A stretch of DNA of 41,029 nt from Deltaproteobacteria bacterium (lineage in GTDB: Bacteria > Desulfobacterota > Desulfomonilia > UBA1062): positions 1 to 41,029 of the forward strand of contig DSAD01000257.1 in NCBI GenBank assembly GCA_011372875.1, written 5' to 3'. How positions within the stretch are numbered: position 1 is the stretch's first letter; each line of letters opens with the position of its first letter. The notes beneath the pieces are model-generated. The model had not been told where the DNA came from and searched no databases. It saw only the letters and a program-made list of their open reading frames with translations. A program made the position numbers and the translations under genes. Below are positions 1 through 7,622 of this stretch, piece by piece.

Positions 1-123
1 CTCATTGACAAATCTTTGATACTATTCCTCGATGAATGCTTGGTTGTCCTTGTTATTGACAGACAGAGCCAGGGTCTGTATTATGCACGCTCAGAAAGGG
101 GATGGAGTCCCCCAATTAGATAA
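1..123 (+). CDS. Possible 3' end of an upstream gene (partial)
   Basis: The first reading frame is open from base 1 to a TAA at 121-123 and encodes 40 residues ending in RGWSPPIR. If it is coding, it is the C-terminal end of a protein that starts outside the window. I recognise no family. A frame of this length can be open by chance, so the call rests only on it running off the edge. Confidence 0.2.
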   Translation, partial: LIDKSLILFLDECLVVLVIDRQSQGLYYARSERGWSPPIR

Positions 124-143
124 CCGCCTGTATGGCTGATGAC

Positions 144-169
144 TCCTGCCGGGGGCATGATCGGCAGGA
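144..169. other. GC-rich hairpin, 8-bp stem
   Basis: TCCTGCCG (144-151) is perfectly complementary to CGGCAGGA (162-169) around a 10-base loop. It lies just after the possible partial frame ending at 123 and before the dynamin remnant, so it could end transcription of the upstream gene. No T-tract follows on either strand, so a standard intrinsic terminator is not supported. Confidence 0.35.
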
Positions 170-241
170 TGGACATATCATAAAAAACCGCTTCCTGTAT
201 CGAATAAACCCCCTGGAATGATTCCCATAAAAGGATGGTTT

Positions 242-691
242 ATGAAGAAACCCGCTCATTTTCAATCCAAAGAAAAACAACCGGAGTCCTTCGTTAAGGG
301 ATAGTGTGAACAGCCGTTGTCGGTTCTCATCGAACAGGGCATGGAGACTCTCAAGAGTGCCGGAGCGGAATTCGGTTATGACGCCGGCAAGACTTCTCTG
401 CTGCATCAGCGGCTGAGGGAAGGAAGATTTCATCTTGCCGTGCCCGGCCAGTTCAAAAGAGGCAAAAGCACACTCTTGAATGCGCTTTTGGGAGAAACGC
501 TTCTTCCGACCTCGGTTATTCCGCTGAGAGCTATCCCGACCTTCATCAGATCAGGTTCAATGAAGCTCAAGGTTACCCATGCATCTTCCGGCAGCCAGGA
601 GGAGATCCTGTGCGAGTCCAGGATCGAACTGATCTCTGCTCTCGAACAGTATGTTTCAGAAGAGAAAAACCCGAGGAATCGCCTCTTGTAG
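242..691 (+). pseudogene. Dynamin-like GTPase remnant (N-terminal part only)
   Basis: The frame encodes the start of a bacterial dynamin-family GTPase, a class of large membrane-associated GTPases. Visible parts are the P-loop GQFKRGKSTLLNALLG and the switch-I-like LLPTSVIPLRAIPT. The text then reaches EEKNPRNR, which in the family lies shortly before the G3 DxxG motif, and stops at TAG 689-691. No G3, G4, stalk or membrane-binding region follows. Upstream, ATG 242 follows an AAGGA ribosome site and is in the same frame but is interrupted by TAG at 302-304. An intact piece can start only at TTG 317 or ATG 341. Family members are usually over 500 residues, so at most a quarter remains. The family assignment is firm. 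That it is a dead gene is inference from the missing G3 and the two stops. Confidence 0.7.
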
Positions 692-749
692 GCAGCCATT
701 GATCAGGCACCATTTTCTTAACACAATTCAGATGCAAGATGTGGGTTAA

Positions 750-782
750 ACCCCGGCAGACTTGATTTCGCTGAACCGGGGT
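750..782. other. Hairpin in the leader of the YyaL-type gene
   Basis: ACCCCGG (750-756) pairs with CCGGGGT (776-782). Inside, CAG (757-759) pairs with CTG (771-773), leaving an AA bulge. A moderately T-rich stretch follows (CCTATTATTCT), so it may end the dynamin remnant transcript. It also lies only 20 bases before the ATG at 803 and could affect translation of that gene. Confidence 0.35.
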
Positions 783-802
783 CCTATTATTCTGAAAATC
801 CT

Positions 803-2893
803 ATGGAAAGACATAACAGACTCAAAGAAGAGATAAGCCCCTACCTTCTCCAGCATGCCGCGAATCCGGTCGCGTGGCGGCCATGGAATGAAGAGGCATT
901 TACCGAGGCACAAGATCTCGACAAGGCAGTGTTTCTCTCCATCGGATACTCCTCCTGCCACTGGTGTCATGTCATGGCCCGTGAATGCTTTGAAGATGAC
1001 GAGGTGGCCCGGCTCATGAACGATGCTTTCATCTGCGTCAAGGTGGACCGCGAGGAGCTACCCCATATCGATGCCACCTATATGACGGCCTGTCAGATGA
1101 TGACTGGCAACGCGGGCTGGCCGCTCACCATCATCATGACACCTGATAAACAGCCGTTCTTTGCCGCCACCTATCTCCCCAAACATTCAAGGCAGGGCCT
1201 TATCGGCCTGATGGAACTCATCCCGATCATCGACAATACATGGAAGACGAATCAGAAGGACCTCATACATTCCGCCCGCCGGATATCCGCGGCCGTAGCA
1301 GATGCCCTTAAAAGTGAACCCGGCAGTATCCCGGATAAAAGCCTTGTCCAACACGGCTTTGAAGGACTCGCTGCCGGATTCAGCCCGACGTACGGAGGAT
1401 TCGGTGACGCCCCCAAGTTTCCGGCACCGCATAACATCATGTTTCTGCTGAGATACCACAGACGTTTCAGAGACAGCCGCGCACTGAACATGGCGACAAG
1501 ATCACTGGATGCCATGCGCATGGGAGGAATCTTCGACCATGTAGGCTTCGGATTTCACCGTTACTCGACAGATGCGAAATGGCTCGTTCCTCACTTTGAA
1601 AAGATGCTCTATGACCAGGCCCTTGCCGCAATCGCCTATACCGAAGCATACCTGGCCACAGGGCGGGGCAGCTACCAGAGAACAGCCAGGGAGATCCTGA
1701 CATATGTCCTGAGGGAAATGGTCTCGGCCGAGGGCCTGTTCTTTTCGTCCCAGGACGCCGACACCGAGGGAAGTGAGGGGAAATTTTATGTATGGACGGA
1801 CCAAGAACTGAGATCCATACTGAACAAGGAGGATTATCTCTTTGCGACAAAGGCCTATTCCCTGCAAAAGCAGGGTAATCTCTCCACAGCATTCGCCCAC
1901 GACAAGATCATCCTTCACATGAACACACCCCCTGAAAGGACAGCCGAGCATCTGGGCATGGACGATACCACCTTGTCCAAAAGGCTTGAACAGATACGAG
2001 CGGCCCTGTTCGAGAAACGCAGCATGAGAGCAAGGCCGTTTACTGACGAGTCAACACTGACTGACATCAACGGCCTCATGATCGCCGCACTTGCCAGGGC
2101 AGGACAGACATTCTCAAGCAGGGAATATCTTGAAGCAGCAGCCAAAGCCGCTGATTGTATCCTGGAGAACATTAAGGACTCAAAAGGCAGGCTGCTCCAT
2201 GTCTATCGCCCCGGCAGACCAGGCGCAGAGGCGAGCGCGAAAGACTATGCCTTCCTTATCTGGGGTCTGATCGAGCTTTATGAGGCGGTGTTCGATCTGA
2301 AATACCTTAATTGCGCTTCGGCATTAGCCCGCGAATGTATCGAATATTATTGGGACAATAAAGACGGGGGCATCTTCCTTACGTCTTGTGAGAGTGACGT
2401 GGTCATCGCCAGGATAAAGGATTCGCACGACGGGGCACTGCCATCGAGCAATTCGGTATTCCTGCTGGACCTGATCCTGCTTGCAAGGATTACCGGCGAT
2501 ACGGACCTCGAACAAAAGGCTTATGACACGGCAAAAGCATTCTCTAAGACAATGGCAACGTCTCCTTCCTCCCATATCTTCATGTTGATGGGTCTTGATC
2601 TTTTACTGGGACCTGCCTGCGAGGTAGTGCTTTCGAGCAGCACCGACACAGGCGGTATCGAAGAGAAGCTGCTGGCCCTGCGTTCACGTTTCCTTCCGCA
2701 TGTCGTTGTCGTGCATCGCCCGGACGAGGCAACTAAGGGGCTGCCGGAGCATATTAAAGACAAATCTCCTCAAGACAATAAAACCACTGCATATGTCTGC
2801 TCGAATCGATCGTGTCTCGCCCCGACAACAGATACCGCCGAGATGATAAGGCTTGTCATGAAAAAAGGCCGGGCCACACAGGAACTAGAATGA
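803..2893 (+). CDS. yyaL: YyaL/SSP411-type thioredoxin-domain protein (DUF255)
   Basis: This 696-residue protein is full length for the family found from bacteria to human SPATA20. The N-terminal thioredoxin-like domain (about 1-170) carries the hallmark SPYLLQHAANPV and the active-site motif C52-H-W-C55. The rest resembles an alpha/alpha six-barrel like that of N-acyl-glucosamine epimerases and glycoside hydrolases, with the conserved HFEKMLYDQA and SSQDADTEGSEGKFYVW segments. The substrate is unknown. Both cysteines are present, so redox chemistry is possible. There is no signal peptide, so it should be cytoplasmic. The ATG at 803 has only a weak ribosome site but starts at the family's usual N-terminus. 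The stop overlaps the start of the broken AEC permease gene (ATGA at 2890-2893), so the two were once translationally coupled. Confidence 0.93.
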   Translation: MERHNRLKEEISPYLLQHAANPVAWRPWNEEAFTEAQDLDKAVFLSIGYSSCHWCHVMARECFEDDEVARLMNDAFICVKVDREELPHIDATYMTACQMMTGNAGWPLTIIMTPDKQPFFAATYLPKHSRQGLIGLMELIPIIDNTWKTNQKDLIHSARRISAAVADALKSEPGSIPDKSLVQHGFEGLAAGFSPTYGGFGDAPKFPAPHNIMFLLRYHRRFRDSRALNMATRSLDAMRMGGIFDHVGFGFHRYSTDAKWLVPHFEKMLYDQALAAIAYTEAYLATGRGSYQRTAREILTYVLREMVSAEGLFFSSQDADTEGSEGKFYVWTDQELRSILNKEDYLFATKAYSLQKQGNLSTAFAHDKIILHMNTPPERTAEHLGMDDTTLSKRLEQIRAALFEKRSMRARPFTDESTLTDINGLMIAALARAGQTFSSREYLEAAAKAADCILENIKDSKGRLLHVYRPGRPGAEASAKDYAFLIWGLIELYEAVFDLKYLNCASALARECIEYYWDNKDGGIFLTSCESDVVIARIKDSHDGALPSSNSVFLLDLILLARITGDTDLEQKAYDTAKAFSKTMATSPSSHIFMLMGLDLLLGPACEVVLSSSTDTGGIEEKLLALRSRFLPHVVVVHRPDEATKGLPEHIKDKSPQDNKTTAYVCSNRSCLAPTTDTAEMIRLVMKKGRATQELE

Positions 2894-3066
2894 ACCTCTT
2901 CTTTACTACATTTACCGCAATAGGCACCCTGTTCATAATCGGGCTTGTAGGTTTTACGGTTCTGAGCAGACGGATCCTCATTGGCAATGCATTAGGGCCG
3001 CTTTCCGTGCTGGCCATCGATATAGCCCTGCCCTGCCTGCTCTTCAGCAGGTTTCTCCCTGCATAG
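2890..3066 (+). pseudogene. AEC-family permease remnant (first 58 codons)
   Basis: ATG 2890 overlaps the TGA of the YyaL-type gene. The 58 residues contain two hydrophobic segments and the pattern IDIALPCLLFSRF, which matches the first helices of auxin efflux carrier (AEC) family transporters. Those proteins normally have about 300 residues and ten membrane segments. Here TAG 3064-3066 stops translation. The same frame continues for about 50 codons into low-complexity repeat DNA with no further membrane segments. The likely history is loss of the 3' part of the gene, perhaps by insertion or deletion at the repeat region. The family call rests on a short stretch and is moderately sure. Confidence 0.62.
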
Positions 3067-3116
3067 AGTGCCCTGATACAGAAGAGATTGCCGTTTTTCG
3101 ACATCCGGGAAATACA

Positions 3117-3269
3117 TGGAGTAATGGAGTTCGTGAAGAAGAGACTGGAGTGTTGGTTTGAAAAGACTGGAGTAATGGAGTGCTGGAGTAAAGGTAAAAA
3201 CCTGTTCAACCTAATACTTAAAACCTGAAACCTTATACCCTGTACCCTAAACCTAAAACCTCATACCTT
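3117..3269. repeat. Low-complexity repeat block (TGGAGTAATGGAGT units, then AACCT/ACCCT units)
   Basis: Two motif families sit side by side. TGGAGTAATGGAGT occurs exactly at 3117-3130 and 3168-3181, with degenerate copies between and after. From about 3190 to 3269 the DNA is built from short AACCT-, ACCTT- and ACCCT-like units. The 20-mer AACCTTATACCCTGTACCCT at 3229-3248 recurs exactly, in inverted orientation, at 36235-36254. A chance match of that length in a 41-kb window is very unlikely. The block fills the space between the broken AEC gene and comM and looks non-coding. Confidence 0.7.
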
Positions 3270-3325
3270 GAGTCTGACAAGAAAGATCTGGACATTTTCT
3301 TAAGCCTCCCTTAATCTTGAACCCT

Positions 3326-4828
3326 ATGATAGCAAGCGTTAAATCGGCGTCCCTGTGGGGAACCGATGCGCTTGGGGTTGTTGTTGAGGCACATGTTCAA
3401 GGAGGTCTACCGACATTCGGCATCGTGGGGCTGCCCGACAGCTCGGTAAAGGAGAGCAGGGAACGGGTACGTTCGGCCATCATCAATTCCGGACTAGAGT
3501 TCCCCCCCAAACGCATCACAGTCAATCTGGCCCCGGCAGATGTTAAGAAGGAAGGGGGCATATTCGACCTGCCCATCTGCGTTGCCGTCCTGGCTGCGCT
3601 CGGTGTAGTCTCAAAAGATAATCTTTCAAGATTCCTCTTTGTAGGAGAGCTGGGCCTCGATGGAAGGGTTCGTCCGGTACGTGGCGTCATATCCTCTGCA
3701 TCTCTTGCAAAACGCTCCGGGCTGGACGGAATCGTGTGCCCGGTGGAAAACGTCAACGAGGCATGTCTTGCCGGGAGCGCTGTATGGCCGGTGAGAAACC
3801 TTATTGAGGTTGTAGGCATCCTTCGCGACGGCATGCCGCCGCCCGTACAGATGGATATCGAGATCTGCGCTCCTTCGGTTACCGGCCCGGACCTGGGCGA
3901 GATAACCGGCCAGTTTGTCCCCAAGAGGGCCCTTGAAATCGCAGCTGCAGGCTCGCACAACATGCTGATGATCGGGCCTCCGGGCGCAGGCAAATCCATG
4001 CTCGCAAAACGGCTGCCCTCGATCCTGCCGCCTCTTACGCGTGAAGAGGTCCTTGCATGTACGAGCATCTATTCGGCTGCCGGCCGGTTGAGACGGAACT
4101 CCATTGTCACGGCCAGGCCCTTCAGGTCTCCTCATCATACCATCTCGGACGCAGGCCTTATCGGTGGAGGAACCATTCCCACACCAGGCGAGGTCTCGCT
4201 TTCTCACAACGGCGTACTGTTCCTTGACGAGCTCCCCGAGTTCAGAAGGAGCGCGCTCGAAGCTCTGAGGCAGCCGATCGAGGACTTCTGCGTGACCGTT
4301 TCCAGGGCAAATACGGCAATAACCTTTCCGGCTCAATTCCAGTTCATAGCGGCAATGAATCCATGTCCGTGCGGATATCTTGGACATTCCAGAAGAGAGT
4401 GCCGCTGTACACCCTCACAGATAGCGAGATACAAGACAAGGGTCTCCGGCCCTCTTATGGACAGGATAGACATACACATATGGGTAGACCCGGTAGATGC
4501 ATCAAGCATACTCAACCAGAACACCACAGCATCATCCTTGAGCGTCTCCCAACGGGTGGCACACGCCAGAACAGCTCAGTACAACAGGGGGCAAGCCAAT
4601 GCACGCATTCCCGACAGCAGACTCGACGACATCTGCCTTCTTGACGGCGCGTCAAAAGGCTTGCTCATTTCCGCAATGGAAAAATACAGTCTGAGCATGA
4701 GAGGATACAAACGCGTGATCAAGGTTGCCAGGACCATAGCGGATCTTGAAGGAAGCGAAACCATAAAGGCTTCCCATGTCGCCGAGGCACTCCAGTATCG
4801 CCCGGAGCTTTCCGTTTCCATCAGCTGA
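3326..4828 (+). CDS. comM: ComM/YifB family AAA+ ATPase (Mg-chelatase-like)
   Basis: This 500-residue protein has the full ComM/YifB layout: an N-terminal Lon-type S5-fold domain (GLPTFGIVGLPDSSVKESRE), a central AAA+ Mg-chelatase domain and a C-terminal domain. Walker A is GPPGAGKS (about residues 217-224), Walker B is GVLFLDELPEF, and a cysteine cluster reads NPCPCGYLGHSRRECRC. In naturally transformable bacteria ComM is a hexameric helicase that drives branch migration during DNA integration. Whether this organism is transformable is not shown. I chose ATG 3326 because the family usually begins M-x-A-x-V-x-S. TTG 3317, three codons upstream in frame, is the alternative. The next gene starts 70 bases downstream on the same strand. 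Confidence 0.95.
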   Translation: MIASVKSASLWGTDALGVVVEAHVQGGLPTFGIVGLPDSSVKESRERVRSAIINSGLEFPPKRITVNLAPADVKKEGGIFDLPICVAVLAALGVVSKDNLSRFLFVGELGLDGRVRPVRGVISSASLAKRSGLDGIVCPVENVNEACLAGSAVWPVRNLIEVVGILRDGMPPPVQMDIEICAPSVTGPDLGEITGQFVPKRALEIAAAGSHNMLMIGPPGAGKSMLAKRLPSILPPLTREEVLACTSIYSAAGRLRRNSIVTARPFRSPHHTISDAGLIGGGTIPTPGEVSLSHNGVLFLDELPEFRRSALEALRQPIEDFCVTVSRANTAITFPAQFQFIAAMNPCPCGYLGHSRRECRCTPSQIARYKTRVSGPLMDRIDIHIWVDPVDASSILNQNTTASSLSVSQRVAHARTAQYNRGQANARIPDSRLDDICLLDGASKGLLISAMEKYSLSMRGYKRVIKVARTIADLEGSETIKASHVAEALQYRPELSVSIS

Positions 4829-4898
4829 TGGGGCATCTTCAAGAAGAAAACATCTCACCATTTTTATTAATACTCGTCACATTGTATGACGATAGGAT

Positions 4899-5999
4899 AT
4901 GTATGCATTGTTGGCACAGTCAAGAAATGACTATACCGGCTTGCGGGAGAGCATTTTGAAAAGGGGATCCGAGAAATTCAGTATCAATGATCACCTAGTG
5001 GCCGTAGCCGTGGTCATTTCTCTCTTTATCTGGATCGCTCAGTCCATCATCGATACGAACTACCACAAAGAAACGCACCTTATCCAGGAACTGTTCTTCC
5101 CTTACCTTCCGCATCTCTGGCCCCGCCTGCTCTTTGTTTCCGCGATTATCGCTTTCGGGATATTTTCACAGCACATGGTAAAAAGAAGCAGGCTGGCCGA
5201 GGATGCGCTCAGAGAAAGTGAGACAAGATACAGAAACTTTGTAGAGATACTCAAAGACATAGTCTTCACCATCGATACCGAAGGCAGATTCACCTACCTG
5301 AATCCGCAGATAGAAAAAGTAACCGGTTACAGGATTGAAGAACTCCTGGGCAGAAGATTCACCGATATCTTAAGCCCCTCCTATCAAAAGACCACCCTGA
5401 ACAAATTCACAAGAGCGATGGCCGGTGAGAATATCCCCATATACGAAGTCGATATGCTGTCCAAGGCAGGAGAGCCTGTTTCAATGGAGCTGAACGTCAG
5501 GACCATAAGAGACGATGAAGGCACGCCGATCGGCAGGATCGGTGTGGCACGAGATATAACCGGCAGGAAAAAGGTGGAACAGGCCCTCAAGGAAAGCGAG
5601 GAAAAATTCAGGGTACTTGCCGAGTCATCACCTACCGCCATCATGCTTTATCAGGACAATGTGTGGATATATGCAAATCCTGCAGCCGAGAAGATCTGCG
5701 GCTACAGCGAGAACGAACTCAAGAAGATGCATTTCTGGGATATCGTCCACCCTGATTACAGAAAACTTGTCCAGCAGCGGGGAGAAAGTCGCCAGAAGGG
5801 GCTTGCCACCGAGCAGCGTTATGAGTTTAAGATATTGACCAAACAAGGTATTGAAACCTGGGTGGATCTTTCAGGTGCACAGACCATGTTCGAAGGCCGG
5901 CCGGCATCATTTCCGTCATCGACATCAATGACAAAAAGCTTGCGGAACAGACGATCCGCGAGAGTGAAGAGAAATACCGCACCATCTTGGAAAGTATAG
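4899..5999 (+). CDS. Sensor half of a frameshifted PAS hybrid histidine kinase
   Basis: The 366-codon frame encodes the sensor part of a membrane histidine kinase. Two membrane segments (about residues 32-52 and 74-92) flank a short periplasmic loop. PAS domains follow at about 108-228 (ending GVARDITGRKK) and from 233 on. The last 30-odd residues, after FEGRPA, are rich in Ser and Arg and unlike a PAS domain. In another frame from 5903 the DNA continues sensibly as GIISVIDIND. The break lies at the GGCC tract 5895-5905. This is therefore the front of one gene running to 7456, not a complete protein. As it stands, the product would be an anchored PAS protein with no kinase core. The stimulus is unknown. 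Confidence 0.85.
   Translation: MYALLAQSRNDYTGLRESILKRGSEKFSINDHLVAVAVVISLFIWIAQSIIDTNYHKETHLIQELFFPYLPHLWPRLLFVSAIIAFGIFSQHMVKRSRLAEDALRESETRYRNFVEILKDIVFTIDTEGRFTYLNPQIEKVTGYRIEELLGRRFTDILSPSYQKTTLNKFTRAMAGENIPIYEVDMLSKAGEPVSMELNVRTIRDDEGTPIGRIGVARDITGRKKVEQALKESEEKFRVLAESSPTAIMLYQDNVWIYANPAAEKICGYSENELKKMHFWDIVHPDYRKLVQQRGESRQKGLATEQRYEFKILTKQGIETWVDLSGAQTMFEGRPASFPSSTSMTKSLRNRRSARVKRNTAPSWKV
5895..5905 (+). repeat. GGCC tetranucleotide tract at the frameshift point
   Basis: The tract is GGCC-GGCC-GGC. In frame it reads E-G-R-P-A and then leaves the PAS frame. One extra GGCC unit would give E-G-R-P-A-G-I-I-S-V-I-D and join both halves of the kinase without loss. A one-base insertion would also restore the frame, but leaves five instead of the usual six residues between PA and the DI of the PAS domain end. 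Unit gain or loss by slippage is therefore the simplest explanation. A sequencing or assembly error cannot be excluded. Confidence 0.6.
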
Positions 6000-7456
6000 A
6001 AGAAGGATATTTTGAACTGGACCTCAAGGGAAACTTCACCTTTTTCAATGATTCGCTGTGCAGGATATTTGCATGCCCGAAAGATCAGATGTCGGGCAGG
6101 AATTATCAGACATTTATAAGAGATGAAAACAGAAGAAAGATCCGCAGGATAGCACTAAACGTTTACAAGACCGGAAAGCCACAAAAGATTATAAACTGTG
6201 ATATCATCCGGGGAGATGCAAAAAATTCAAGCCTGGAGATATCCCTGTCTCTCCTGCGCGACGCATCAGACAACCCTGCAGGATTCCGGGGTATTGCCCG
6301 GGACAACACCGAAAAAAAGCGTCTGGAGGCGCAGCTCCTTCAGGCCCAGAAGATGGAAGCCATCGGAACCCTTGCAGGGGGGATAGCGCACGATTTCAAC
6401 AACCTTCTCATGGCTGTTCAGGGCAACACCTCGCTTATCAAGATGGATCTTGCCTCTGAATCTCCTCATATAAAACGGCTGGAACATATAGAGAGGTGCG
6501 TTGCGAGCGGGTCGGAGCTGACAAAACAGCTTCTGGGTTTTGCCAGGGGAGGCAAATACGAGGTAAGGCCCGTGGATCTCAACGAACTCATACGAAAATC
6601 CTCAGACATGTTCGGAAATACGAAAAAAGAGATACAGATCCACACTAAACTGAACAAGGATCTCTGGAATGTGGAAGCGGATCATGGACAGATAGAACAG
6701 GTCATGCTGAACCTGTATGTCAATGCATGGCAGGCCATGCCTGCAGGCGGCGAACTATACCTGGAGACAAGCAATGTCAGCCTTGACGAACAATATGTCC
6801 GGACATACGAGGCAAATCCAGGCAGATATGTGAAGGTTTCAGTGACAGACACAGGCAAAGGAATAAGTCGATCTGTCCTGCAGAGGATCTTCGACCCCTT
6901 CTTCACAACCAAGGACAAGTCCAGGGGATCGGGCCTGGGTCTGGCATCCGCCTATGGAATCATCCGTAATCACGGAGGCATCATCAATGTCTACAGTGAG
7001 GAAGGCAAAGGAACCACCTTCTCTATCTACCTGCCTGCATCCGACAGACATATCGTCAAGGAAGACAGCGTCATACCACAAACCCTGACAGGAAACGAAA
7101 CCGTGCTTCTCATAGATGATGAGGAAATGATCATCGATATCGGGACGGAGATCCTGAAGAAACTCGGATACACCGTATATACGGCCGAAAGCGGAGAACA
7201 GGCCCTAAAGATCTATGCAGAAAAAAACGATGCCATAGATATCGTCATCCTTGATATGATCATGCCCGGCATCAGCGGGGCGGAGACCTATGAAGGCCTC
7301 AGAGAGATCAACAATGATGTAAAGGTCCTGCTCTCAAGCGGATACAGTCTCAACGGTCATTCGGAAAAGATCCTCGAAAAGGGCTGCAACGGATTTATCC
7401 AGAAGCCCTTCAACATAACGGATCTTTCCATAAAGATCCGTGAAGTACTGAATTGA
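5987..7456 (+). CDS. Kinase and receiver half of the frameshifted hybrid histidine kinase
   Basis: In the frame open from upstream of 5903 lie a third PAS domain (to about residue 108, counting from TTG 5987) and a HisKA domain with phospho-acceptor His135 in GGIAHDFNN. An HATPase domain spans about 230-352, with N-box LNLYVNAWQA, G1 DTGKGIS, F-box DPFFTTK and G2 GSGLGLA. A C-terminal receiver domain spans about 373-489, with Asp423 in ILDMIMPG and a conserved Lys in QKPF. All catalytic motifs are intact, so decay is recent, reversible or only apparent. TTG 5987 lies inside the PAS domain without a ribosome site, so separate translation is doubtful. No partner regulator is adjacent. The built-in receiver suggests a phosphorelay. 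Confidence 0.88.
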   Translation: MESIEEGYFELDLKGNFTFFNDSLCRIFACPKDQMSGRNYQTFIRDENRRKIRRIALNVYKTGKPQKIINCDIIRGDAKNSSLEISLSLLRDASDNPAGFRGIARDNTEKKRLEAQLLQAQKMEAIGTLAGGIAHDFNNLLMAVQGNTSLIKMDLASESPHIKRLEHIERCVASGSELTKQLLGFARGGKYEVRPVDLNELIRKSSDMFGNTKKEIQIHTKLNKDLWNVEADHGQIEQVMLNLYVNAWQAMPAGGELYLETSNVSLDEQYVRTYEANPGRYVKVSVTDTGKGISRSVLQRIFDPFFTTKDKSRGSGLGLASAYGIIRNHGGIINVYSEEGKGTTFSIYLPASDRHIVKEDSVIPQTLTGNETVLLIDDEEMIIDIGTEILKKLGYTVYTAESGEQALKIYAEKNDAIDIVILDMIMPGISGAETYEGLREINNDVKVLLSSGYSLNGHSEKILEKGCNGFIQKPFNITDLSIKIREVLN

Positions 7457-7560
7457 ACCCACATTCTGCAGTTGAGCAAACCCATAACAGTTACGGTCCT
7501 GTGGCTTTGTTCCGTGAGATCGGCATCCAGACACGAAGGTATTTTTCCAGGTTGTCTTGT

Positions 7561-7582
7561 CATCGCGGCTAAAGCCGCTCCA
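7561..7582. repeat. REP-like palindrome
   Basis: GCGGCT (7565-7570) and AGCCGC (7573-7578) form a perfect short hairpin, flanked by TC and TCC. The element resembles repetitive extragenic palindromes of the type GGAGCGGCTTTAGCCGCGA known from several proteobacteria. It lies between the convergent ends of the histidine kinase and prs genes, a typical place for such elements. Only one copy is seen in this window, so the repeat call rests on resemblance. Confidence 0.45.
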
Positions 7583-7622
7583 GCAGGGTTCATTTCTTGA
7601 CAGCAGACGCGCTCCAAAGATA

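Noticed and set aside
116-433. 105-codon open frame on the minus strand
   Set aside because: It lies opposite the dynamin remnant, has no ribosome site and no recognisable sequence.
302-691. Reading the two TAG codons of the dynamin remnant as pyrrolysine
   Set aside because: Read-through after 689 gives only nine more codons to a TAA at 719-721 and no G3 motif. No pyl genes are in the window.
5895-5905. Programmed -1 ribosomal frameshift in the kinase gene
   Set aside because: There is no slippery heptamer of the X-XXY-YYZ type. The GGCC repeat explains the shift better as a change in unit number.
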